Assembly: GCA_036384215.1 (NCBI GenBank)
Contig: DASVMX010000143.1
Coordinates: 1-64,000 of the forward strand
Length of the DNA stretch: 64,000 bases
Source of the DNA: Paraktedonobacter sp036384215
Lineage (GTDB): Bacteria > Chloroflexota > Ktedonobacteria > Ktedonobacterales > Ktedonobacteraceae
Reading direction: 5' to 3'
Positions 26,902-35,059 of this stretch are shown piece by piece. The first letter of the stretch is position 1, and every line of letters starts with the position of its first letter. Below the pieces are notes generated by a model that was given only the letters and a program-made list of their open reading frames with translations, was not told where the DNA came from and ran no database searches. A program made the position numbers and the translations under genes.

Positions 26902-28031
26902 AAACCACGAGCGACGTGATTATCGTCGGCGCGGGGATCGTCGGTTGTATGCTGGCCTACTGGCTGCGCAAAAGCGGACGCAGCGTGCTGCTTTTCGAGC
27001 GCGGCCAGCCCGGCCAGGAGGCATCTGGCGCCTATGCCGGTCTGCTCTCGCCCGCCGCCGAGGGGCACGTGGAGGGACCGTACGCGAGCCTCTCCCGGCA
27101 GGGGCTGGCCGCGCTGCGGGAGACTGTGGCGATCCTCCAGGACGAGACCGGCCTTGATGCCGGGCTGGCCTGCGCCCCTCTTTTTCGCGTCGCTACCAGT
27201 AAGCAGGAGGGCGAGGTGCTGTACCAGTACTGGCAGAAGCAACGTACCCTGGGCGGTTCGGCGACATGGCTGGAGGCAAGCGAGGTGCTGGCCGCAGAGC
27301 CTGCCTTCTCGCCGCGGATCATCGGGGCCATGCGCAGCCCGGAGGAATATCACCTGATGCCCCGCTGCCTGCTGCCGGCAGTAGTCGCTGCCGGCCAGTT
27401 GCGCGGCGTGCGGATGCTTGCGGGAACCGCGGTCAGCCGCCTGCTCACCCGCGGACAGCGCGTCATCGGCGTAGAGGCCGGGGGAACAATCTACCAGACG
27501 GAGCAGGTTGTGCTGGCCAGCGGCGCGTGGTCGCCCGCCCTGCTGCAACCACTCGGACTGGAACTGGCGGTCGCGCCCAAACGCGGGCAGATGCTGACGA
27601 TTGTCTGTCCTGATTTTCCGCTCGCTTTCATCGTCAACACAGCCTGGGGCTATCTCGTACCCAAGTCCGACAGGAGCATTGTCGTTGGGGCAACGCAAGA
27701 AGACGCGGGCTTTGTCAAGGCCGTGACCATGTCGGGAATAGCCCAGCTCCTGCGCGTGCTCTCGGTCCTGCCTCCCCTGATGCACGCCACCCTCCAGCAG
27801 ACCTTCACTGGCCTCAGACCGATGTCCGCGGATGGGATGCCCCTCCTGGGGCCAGTGCCCGGTTGGGAGGGGCTCTGTGTCGCCACCGGGCACTCCCAGC
27901 ATGGGATTTTGCTCTCCGATATCACCGCTCGTATGGTCACCGCTCACCTCAATGGAGAAAATCCGGGCGAGCATTGGGCAGACTTTCAGGTCGCCCGCGC
28001 CCTCACCCCAGGAAAGGACCACGTTCTATGA
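26898..28031 (+). CDS. DAO-family FAD-dependent oxidoreductase (ThiO/amino-acid oxidase-like)
   Basis: 377 residues. The start is a TTG at 26898, with GGAAGGAG 7 bp upstream and a 4-bp overlap with the LanB2 stop; the longer frame beginning at 26739 is a shadow over LanB2. The Rossmann fingerprint DVIIVGAGIVGCMLAYWL and FERGQPGQEASGAYAG mark the FAD site. The family tail TFTGLRPMSADGMPLLGPV and ATGHSQHGILLSDITARMV is very like glycine oxidase ThiO and D-amino-acid dehydrogenases. It should oxidise an amine (C-N bond) of an amino acid, either free or attached to the scaffold peptide. The downstream gene also overlaps by 4 bp. Confidence 0.88.
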   Translation: MKTTSDVIIVGAGIVGCMLAYWLRKSGRSVLLFERGQPGQEASGAYAGLLSPAAEGHVEGPYASLSRQGLAALRETVAILQDETGLDAGLACAPLFRVATSKQEGEVLYQYWQKQRTLGGSATWLEASEVLAAEPAFSPRIIGAMRSPEEYHLMPRCLLPAVVAAGQLRGVRMLAGTAVSRLLTRGQRVIGVEAGGTIYQTEQVVLASGAWSPALLQPLGLELAVAPKRGQMLTIVCPDFPLAFIVNTAWGYLVPKSDRSIVVGATQEDAGFVKAVTMSGIAQLLRVLSVLPPLMHATLQQTFTGLRPMSADGMPLLGPVPGWEGLCVATGHSQHGILLSDITARMVTAHLNGENPGEHWADFQVARALTPGKDHVL

Positions 28032-30103
28032 AGCAGATCCAGCGCTGGCAGATCGTCTTTCCGCCCCAGGTTGACCCTGGCTATCTTCCCTACCGGGCAG
28101 CCTCCCTGGCAAAGAGGTTACGGCTGGCCGGCCACATAGTCCAACTGGTTGACGATAACCTGAACGCCTACGACTATTTCCTCACCCCCCGGAGCATCGC
28201 CGCCGCCGTCCAGCAGGCGGAGCAGGCGCTGCGGGAAAGCAGCGAGATTGGCCCCGGCGAGACAGAACTGCGCTACTATCGGGCAGTCAAAACGGCCCTG
28301 TGCGGACCCGCCTTCGCCGAGCGGGTAGCGCGGGCCTGGCAGAAGTACCTTGACGCGGATGCCTCGCTGGCCGCGCAGGCCCGGGCGAAGCGGATCGTGC
28401 AGCAAGGACTGGAAGCCGCCAGCCTGGCCACTACGCCCACGCTGATCAGCCTGCACGATCTCAACCTGCGCTACTCAACACAGTCCACCCGGGAGATCAT
28501 AGCCGCGGCCTCTGATCCTGCGGAAAATCCCTACCGGGCCTTTTTTCAGGCCCGCCTGAGCCAGGTGCTCCAGGACCAGCCAGAGTCTCTGCTGCTGTGG
28601 ATCGAATTCGACCAGCAGTTGATCCCGGCGTTCACCCTGGCACGCTTGCTCAAAGACGCACACAGCCCCACGCGCATCATCCTGGGAGGACCGTTCCTAC
28701 AGCCGTTCGCGCCCACCTGGCAGAGCGATGGTCCCTGGCGAACGTTGATCGACGAGGTAATCAGCGGGAACGATGCTCTGGAAGCATTGATCGCCGGTGG
28801 GAAAGGGCCAGCAGTGAAGGAGAACACAACTGGTCCGAATAGAGAGGAGGAGACAGGCGCAGACAAGCTCTGGTCCGTCGATGGCCTGCCCCTGGCACGC
28901 TATCCTGGCCAGCCTGCCACGGTCGTTCTGACGCTGGACGAGACCGAATTTCTCCCAGGAGAGACGGTACAGACAAGCGCAAAGGTCGCGGACCTGTTCC
29001 GGCGCATGCAGACGCTGGCCCGCGAGGCTACTGGTCTGCGCTTCCACATCGCCACGCCCCTGGAGGTTCCACGGCTGCTCGAACTGGCCGCGCTGATCGA
29101 AGCGAACGGCTGCGCTGTAGCCTGGGGGAGCTTCATTGCATTCGGGGCCGCGCTCACCTCCGAGCAGGCGCGCGCGCTGGCCAGAGCTGGCTGCCACTAT
29201 CTGCACTTTGAGATCAAGGGATACCTTGGCTATCCTGACCCGGCAACGGCTCGCTCGACGATGGTCGCCACCTGGCAGCATACGCGGCAGGCCGGCATGT
29301 TCGTGTTATGGACGATTGTGTATGGCCATCCGCTCGACGACCCCGCGCAGTTTCCCGATGCCGTCGCCTTTCTGGCCGAACACCTCCACCTGGCCGATCG
29401 CCTGGTGCGCTTCAAGGTCTTTCGCCTCTATAGGGGAAGTCGCTTCTGGCGGGACCCGAAAGCCTATGGTATTCGCCTGCTTGCAGCAGAGACGAACAGG
29501 GATCTCCAGCGACATTTCGCTTTTGTCTCCCGCTACGGAATGGAGAGCGAACACCTGCACACTCGGGCCAGGGGCTTTATCGCGACTCTGCAGAAGCGCC
29601 TCCAGGATTTTCCCCAGCCGCCGCTGGCGATGGACGATCGGGCCTTCTCTCGTCCTACCTGGGTGCAAGCCGAGGCCGGGGCAGCCGCGACTATCTCGCT
29701 GGACGAACAGGGCCTGCTGATGACATCGCCATCGCTCACCATCTGTCGCCTGCACTGTTCGTTCAGCGAGCTGGATCGGCGCTGGAGTGGCTTCCTGCCA
29801 GGCTTCTCGCCGCTACCGGCGGAGGGGACGCTGGCACAGTCGCCCTCGGTAGTAGCGTACGAGGCCGAACATCATCGGCTGCTGGTGGTCAACGGGGCGG
29901 TGCTCGCCCTGCTCGAACTATGCCGCGAGCCTGTTCGCCAGGAAGTGCTCTTTCAGCGCTTTCCAGCGAAACAGCACGCGGCCCTGCGTTCGGTCCTGGA
30001 GAAGCTGATCAGGGATGGGCTGATTCTGTCACGGGACGGCGAGCCTGTTCGCCCACAACCACCACGCGAAACTCACACGAGCGCCGCCCGTCCTGCTCTG
30101 TGA
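28028..30103 (+). CDS. B12-binding/radical-SAM-like protein lacking the CxxxCxxC motif
   Basis: 691 residues from the ATG at 28028, overlapping the oxidase stop. The N-terminus (IVFPPQVDPGYLPYRAASLA), the later LISLHDLNLRYS and RIILGGPFLQPF follow the layout of cobalamin-binding radical SAM RiPP enzymes. The middle part (AWGSFIAFGAALTSEQARAL, CHYLHFEIKGYLGYPDP, MFVLWTIVYGHPLDDP) fits the radical SAM barrel. However, where the FeS-binding CxxxCxxC should be (around ATVVLTLDETEFLPGE) there are no cysteines, and none of the six Cys in the protein makes that pattern. The C-terminus (VVNGAVLALLELCREP, LRSVLEKLIRDGLI) looks like a PqqD-like or winged-helix unit. It is probably a catalytically changed or structural relative. 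Its end overlaps the oppositely transcribed LanB3 gene by 95 bp. Confidence 0.65.
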   Translation: MKQIQRWQIVFPPQVDPGYLPYRAASLAKRLRLAGHIVQLVDDNLNAYDYFLTPRSIAAAVQQAEQALRESSEIGPGETELRYYRAVKTALCGPAFAERVARAWQKYLDADASLAAQARAKRIVQQGLEAASLATTPTLISLHDLNLRYSTQSTREIIAAASDPAENPYRAFFQARLSQVLQDQPESLLLWIEFDQQLIPAFTLARLLKDAHSPTRIILGGPFLQPFAPTWQSDGPWRTLIDEVISGNDALEALIAGGKGPAVKENTTGPNREEETGADKLWSVDGLPLARYPGQPATVVLTLDETEFLPGETVQTSAKVADLFRRMQTLAREATGLRFHIATPLEVPRLLELAALIEANGCAVAWGSFIAFGAALTSEQARALARAGCHYLHFEIKGYLGYPDPATARSTMVATWQHTRQAGMFVLWTIVYGHPLDDPAQFPDAVAFLAEHLHLADRLVRFKVFRLYRGSRFWRDPKAYGIRLLAAETNRDLQRHFAFVSRYGMESEHLHTRARGFIATLQKRLQDFPQPPLAMDDRAFSRPTWVQAEAGAAATISLDEQGLLMTSPSLTICRLHCSFSELDRRWSGFLPGFSPLPAEGTLAQSPSVVAYEAEHHRLLVVNGAVLALLELCREPVRQEVLFQRFPAKQHAALRSVLEKLIRDGLILSRDGEPVRPQPPRETHTSAARPAL

Positions 30104-32495
30104 GCCAGAGCTGTCGGGTGTTCGGGAGCATTTCGGTGATAATCAGGTGGCTGCTCTGCCGCGCAATCTGATCGAGGATCTCGACCAGGAAGTAGCTGGA
30201 CAGATCGAGATAGAACGGTTTGGGTTCCTGGGGAGCCCGCACGAACACCTCGTCGGGGAGGTTCTGGCGGGCTTTCCAGCGCCAGATTCCCAGCAAACGG
30301 GCAAAGTCCTTTGCCTCGGGTGCGCAGAGCTGGCCACCTGGCAGTACCCAGCGCTCCCGCTGGTAGACGAGATCATCGATCTCGATCCGCGGGGTATGTT
30401 CGCCCAGTTCGATGAACGGCGGCTGCACGGCGGGAAACGCGAAGGGGGCAATCGGATCAAGTCCCTCACTGCTCTGCTTCAGGGGAGTATAAAGCCTTAA
30501 CATTCGGTCTTCAGCACTGAGACGCAACTGCCCCTGCCACTCGCGGATCTCCACGCTCGCCGCGGGGATCGCCCGGCAGTCGGGATACCGGGAGCGCAAT
30601 TCGAGCGTCGCCCCGGGCAGCGGATAAGGATAGATTTTGCTCTTGCGGGTATAGGCGATCTGCGCCGCTGCTTCGCCACCTGGCTGCCCCTGGAGCTTTG
30701 CCCGCAGGGCTTCCGCAAAGGCCTGGCCATTGTCGCCCAGGAAAAACGCCGTGGGAAAGACCCACACCAGCGGATAGGGATGGACCTCGCCGAGCACAAG
30801 TTGAAAATCGCCTTCCTGTAGTGCCTCCTGGCTCGCGGCGGCGATCATTATGTCAAGTGAGCTATAGTTGCAGGCGTCGGCTTCAGGTAGCAGAGATAGG
30901 CCAGGCAGTTCGTCGCCGCGCAGGCGCGAGCAGTGCCCGCCGCTGTGTGACCGGACCAGCTCGCGAAGTTCGTGGAGAAAGGCGTCCAGTTCGTCTGGCC
31001 CGGTGACAGAAGCGGGCGATTTCTGCTGCTGGAGCGCCTGCAGATAGGCCAGGAATGGCACGCCAGTGCCGGATTCCGGCAGCAGGCGCTGCCAGAGCGC
31101 CCGGGCCGCGCGCTGCTGTCGCTGTAGCATAAGCTGGCCGTTGACCTGCGACAGGCGCAGCAGCGGCTGCATCTTCTCCTCGATGGCCCGGGCGAGATCT
31201 CCCCCGAGCGTGCATTGCGCCAGGTTCCCCAGGCACTCCTCGAAGAGGAGCAAGCGATCGCTGTACATCTTGCCCGCCCCGCGCCGCGTCGATTTACCGC
31301 AGATGCCTGTGACATATGCCTCCAGTTCAGCCAGAACCTCTACGCGCGCGGGAAAATCGCTGCTGGCGAAGGCGTGGACGAGACGCTCGATCTCATCCAG
31401 CACCCCGATCCAGGTAGCTCGGGCCGACAGATCTTCCGGCAGGCCGGTCAGCCACTCGCGCAGCACAGCCAGCGGCTGGCTGCTATCGCCAGGCAGGATT
31501 ATCTCCAGGGTCAGGGCGCCGGGCTTCTGGAGCCGTCTGCCCCGCTCCCAGGTGGCCGTCCAGTCCTCGTCGAGCAGCGCGGCCAGCTCTTGCAGCGTGC
31601 GCTGGCCGTCGGCCAGTTGAAAGAGCCGCACTGACCGCTCGTCGAGCACGAGGGAAATCCCCGCAGCAGGAAACACAAGGCGCTCATCGGCCTCCAGGCG
31701 ACAGAAGGTGCCGCGCCGGGGCCTGAGATACGGCTGGATACCCGGATCGGCGCTCACGGCGGCGGCCAGCGTCTCGGCCAGCCACTGGCCGGGAAAAGCT
31801 ACCCGCTGACGGATAGCGGCCTGGGCCTGGCGCATCTGTAACTTGCAGGAGGCATCCAGATCGAACTGGCCATAGTTGATCGGGCCAAAGAAGCTCTGGG
31901 TCTCGTTCTTGGCGCAGAAGCGCTGGAGGTAGAAGACCAGCCGTCGCTCCAGTTTGCGGATGGCGCTGGTGCGCGTGCTATCGCCGTCGCTGCTGAGATA
32001 GCGTTGCAGAGCCGCAAACATGTCGGGATTGGAGAGGAAAATGGCTTCCTGCACGCGAGGATCGGCAACGATCCGGCGCAGTTCCCGCCGTCTCTCAGCA
32101 AGCTCGCGCTGCCAGGTCGCCTGACCATCCGCCAGCAGGGCCGTGTGCTCCGCCAGCAGGATATTCCAGCGCGCCAGGAGTTCCCGGTGCTCGCCGTAGA
32201 AGGACGCAAGCGGGAGCACCTCCAGGTTCTCGACGCAGCGTCGATGGCCCACGGACCGCCGCGAGGAGGAAAGGCTGGAGAGGAGCGAGCTCTGCTGCTC
32301 CTCTCGCGCCTGCCTGACCACCACGGGAAAGCTCTCCTCCAGCAACAGGCGCTGTAACCCGGCGATATCCGCCTCGCAGCGCAGGATCTCACGTATCTTG
32401 CTCGTTGTGCAGGGAAATTTCAGCCGTTCAAGCAATTCTATGGGGAAGCCAGTCGTCCTGACGGCAAACGGTGAGAGAATGGTCCACGTTTCCAT
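30009..32495 (-). CDS. LanB-like dehydratase N-terminal protein 3
   Basis: 828 residues from the ATG at 32495 (METWTILSPF), with GGAGGGATAACGCT before it; the longer frame from 32540 overlaps LanB4. Signatures: FAVRTTGFPIELL, AKNETQSFFGPINYG (about 195), TRRGAGKMYSDRLLLFEE (about 401), HTPRIEIDDLVYQRERW (about 701), QEPKPFYLDLSSYF, QLWLTEQDGRRSCEFR. There is no elimination domain. It is third in the leftward LanB5-LanB4-LanB3 operon, 4 bp after LanB4. The tail after CEFR is read antisense to the end of the radical-SAM-like gene. Confidence 0.87.
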   Translation of the reverse strand: METWTILSPFAVRTTGFPIELLERLKFPCTTSKIREILRCEADIAGLQRLLLEESFPVVVRQAREEQQSSLLSSLSSSRRSVGHRRCVENLEVLPLASFYGEHRELLARWNILLAEHTALLADGQATWQRELAERRRELRRIVADPRVQEAIFLSNPDMFAALQRYLSSDGDSTRTSAIRKLERRLVFYLQRFCAKNETQSFFGPINYGQFDLDASCKLQMRQAQAAIRQRVAFPGQWLAETLAAAVSADPGIQPYLRPRRGTFCRLEADERLVFPAAGISLVLDERSVRLFQLADGQRTLQELAALLDEDWTATWERGRRLQKPGALTLEIILPGDSSQPLAVLREWLTGLPEDLSARATWIGVLDEIERLVHAFASSDFPARVEVLAELEAYVTGICGKSTRRGAGKMYSDRLLLFEECLGNLAQCTLGGDLARAIEEKMQPLLRLSQVNGQLMLQRQQRAARALWQRLLPESGTGVPFLAYLQALQQQKSPASVTGPDELDAFLHELRELVRSHSGGHCSRLRGDELPGLSLLPEADACNYSSLDIMIAAASQEALQEGDFQLVLGEVHPYPLVWVFPTAFFLGDNGQAFAEALRAKLQGQPGGEAAAQIAYTRKSKIYPYPLPGATLELRSRYPDCRAIPAASVEIREWQGQLRLSAEDRMLRLYTPLKQSSEGLDPIAPFAFPAVQPPFIELGEHTPRIEIDDLVYQRERWVLPGGQLCAPEAKDFARLLGIWRWKARQNLPDEVFVRAPQEPKPFYLDLSSYFLVEILDQIARQSSHLIITEMLPNTRQLWLTEQDGRRSCEFRVVVVGEQARRPVTESAHP

Positions 32496-32499
32496 AGCG

Positions 32500-34998
32500 T
32501 TATCCCTCCTCGCTTTCCGCCAGGGAAAAGGGCCAGCCATTGCCAGGCGCGCTGCTCAAAACGGTTCGCAGTTCGCAGCAATAACGTCCGGTGGCCTTGT
32601 CGCCAAGCCAGAGGTGCTCGGGATCGGGCCACATTTCCACGAAGGTGATGGTCTCCGTCTGACCGACCAGGTGGGCCAGCAGTTCCAGGGCAAAGTAGTT
32701 GTGGAAGTCGATATAGATGGGTTTTGGTTCTGTAGGCATGGAGATAAAGACGTGGTCGGGCAGGCCCAGGCGCTGCTGAAATTCCAGCATGTCGATGAAA
32801 AGCTGGAACGACGTTCCCTGGGCGTGTCCACCGGGAATGGCGGAGGACGGTACCTCCCAGCGCTCCCGCTGATAGACCACGCCCTGGATCTCGATGCGAG
32901 GCGTGTGCTCTCCCAGGCGTACGGGCACCTGGCGCACCAGGGGATAGGAGAAACAGGCGAACGGCGCGTAGAGCGGCTCAGGCACGGAGTAGGACGGCGG
33001 ATAGAAGCAGAGGGCGCGCGGATCGCCGGGCCGGCGCAGCAGTAATTCTTCGCCCTGGCGCTCAACCACGAGCTGGCTCAACTCGGGCTGGCCAGGCCGG
33101 GTGGAGACGGATGATACCTGCAGGCTCTGGCCGGCAAACTCGGGTGGGGCTGTCTTCATATGCCTGCCAAAGAGAAGATTCGTCGGCATGAGGGCGTCGG
33201 TCGGGGCAGGCAGACAGCGGGCAATCTCGCTCTCCCAGGCTCCGGGATTATCGACAAAGGTCAGCATCCAACCGACTGGCTGCACGCCATGGTGGATCTC
33301 GCCGAGTACGACCTGGTAGCGGCCCTGATCCACCGCCTCACCATCAGAGGCCGCCAGGAGAACGTCGGGCGAGAGGACCACTGGCTGCGCAAGGGGCTGG
33401 CAGAGGGGAGCCAGGTCCGCCGCCGAGAGAGCGCAGGTGTGTGCTGTGCTGCGCCAGGCCACCAGGTCGGCAAAGCGCTGCTGGAGTTGCTCCGCGGCAG
33501 GTGAAGGGGCTGGCTCGGAATAGCGCCGCCTCCAGGCCGAGAGAAAACGAATAAAAGGGATGGAACGGCCATCCGCGCTGCATTCGTCGAAGAGCCTGTT
33601 CGCCCGGGCGTGCAGATCGGCGAGCGCGAGCTGACTATAAGTCGCGCCGAGTGCGGCAATCGGCGTGAGGGCCTCGCTCATCTTCTGGTGATGCTGCTCG
33701 CTCAGCCGCAACTCCACGAGATTGCCCAGACACTCCTCGTATAGAAGGATGCGGTCCTGGAACATCTTGCCCTGGCCACGGCGCGCTTCGCTCTCCGTCA
33801 GCTCGGTATAACGCGCCTCCAGGTCCGCCAGGATGGCCTGGCGCTGCGAGAGATCGGCCTCGGAGAAGCGCTGGCAGGAGTGCTGGAACCAGGTCAGAAT
33901 GACCAGCCAGCGCCGCTGAGCCTCACAATCGGCTGGCAGGGTCCCAAGTTGCTGGATCAGATAGTCCAGGGGATCGAGAATGGCGGCAGGGATCGGCAGA
34001 TCGAGGCGTAGATAGCCTGCGGCCACCAGGCGCTCCACCGCCGCGAGTGTCTCCGCGAGCGACAGACCCAGGAGGCCGGCCAGTTCCACGACCCTGCGAC
34101 TCCCATCGCAGAGCGCGTACAGATCCTGGTCCTCGACCGGGCGCGGGCGCAGAAAGACGTGCCCTGGACACAGGTAGGGGCGCAACTCGGGCTCTCTGGC
34201 AACGCTCCTGGCCAGCTCGACGATGGCCCAGTAGGCAAAGAACACGTGGCGCTGGCGGATACGATCCGCAGATCGGCACGAGCGAAAACCCGTTTCGCCC
34301 TCAAAGACGCCATAGTTGAGCGGCCCGAAGAAGCTGGTGGTGTCATTTTTCGCGCAGAAACGCTGTAAATAGGTATAGAAGCGCCGTTCGAGATGCTTGA
34401 TCTTGAACGGGCGATGGTGCGGGTCCCAGTGGCGGCGATAGTAATGCCATCCGACCTCGTAGATTGAGGGATTGGAGAGCCAGAGAGCTTCCTGAGTACT
34501 CGCGGCTCCAACCAGATCGTAGAGGGTCCGGCGTCGTTCCTCGAGCTCGCCCTGAAAGGTCCTTTCGCCCTCCTCCTGGAGCTGGCTCAATTCCAGGCAG
34601 GTACTTTGCCAGCCGACCAGCCAGTCAGCGAGCAATGGCCGGCCATGGTCCTCGCGCACGGCGGCGATTACGGCCGGATCAGGCGGCTGGCCGCGCCGGA
34701 TAGTGCGCGCCAGTTTGTACCAGAAGCGAAAGGCCTCTTTGTCCCGCCCGGCCTCCGTCTCTTCCGCGCACAGAGTCGGAAAGAGCTCTTCCTCAAAGCG
34801 CTGCTGGAGTTGCTTCTGGTGGGCCTGAGTGTGGAGAAATTGCCGGGCGATGACGACGCTGGCGGAGAAGCGCAGCGAGGTCAACCAGTCAAAGGGAAAA
34901 CCGGTGCCACGCAGCACAAAATACTTCATCAGATGCCAGGAATGCGCCCGCTCTCCACTATCCTGAGTTGCTTGCAGATCGATCAAATGCTGGTTCAT
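32500..34998 (-). CDS. LanB-like dehydratase N-terminal protein 4
   Basis: 832 residues from the ATG at 34998 (MNQHLIDLQATQDSG). AGAGAAGG lies somewhat far upstream; a second ATG at MKYFVLRG has a poorer site. Signatures: YFVLRGTGFPFDWL, AKNDTTSFFGPLNYG (about 216), ARRGQGKMFQDRILLYEE (about 404), HTPRIEIQGVVYQRERW (about 695), TEPKPIYIDFHNYFALELL, HLWLGDKATGRYCCELR. It is the middle gene of the three-LanB operon, with 61 bp to LanB5 upstream and 4 bp to LanB3 downstream. It is expected to use aminoacyl-tRNA on a peptide. No elimination domain. Confidence 0.87.
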   Translation of the reverse strand: MNQHLIDLQATQDSGERAHSWHLMKYFVLRGTGFPFDWLTSLRFSASVVIARQFLHTQAHQKQLQQRFEEELFPTLCAEETEAGRDKEAFRFWYKLARTIRRGQPPDPAVIAAVREDHGRPLLADWLVGWQSTCLELSQLQEEGERTFQGELEERRRTLYDLVGAASTQEALWLSNPSIYEVGWHYYRRHWDPHHRPFKIKHLERRFYTYLQRFCAKNDTTSFFGPLNYGVFEGETGFRSCRSADRIRQRHVFFAYWAIVELARSVAREPELRPYLCPGHVFLRPRPVEDQDLYALCDGSRRVVELAGLLGLSLAETLAAVERLVAAGYLRLDLPIPAAILDPLDYLIQQLGTLPADCEAQRRWLVILTWFQHSCQRFSEADLSQRQAILADLEARYTELTESEARRGQGKMFQDRILLYEECLGNLVELRLSEQHHQKMSEALTPIAALGATYSQLALADLHARANRLFDECSADGRSIPFIRFLSAWRRRYSEPAPSPAAEQLQQRFADLVAWRSTAHTCALSAADLAPLCQPLAQPVVLSPDVLLAASDGEAVDQGRYQVVLGEIHHGVQPVGWMLTFVDNPGAWESEIARCLPAPTDALMPTNLLFGRHMKTAPPEFAGQSLQVSSVSTRPGQPELSQLVVERQGEELLLRRPGDPRALCFYPPSYSVPEPLYAPFACFSYPLVRQVPVRLGEHTPRIEIQGVVYQRERWEVPSSAIPGGHAQGTSFQLFIDMLEFQQRLGLPDHVFISMPTEPKPIYIDFHNYFALELLAHLVGQTETITFVEMWPDPEHLWLGDKATGRYCCELRTVLSSAPGNGWPFSLAESEEG

Positions 34999-35059
34999 AC
35001 GCAGGGAAACCTTCTCTTTCTTCTGTCACGCGCTGGTCGCGCCTGTTTGTAAGACCGGA

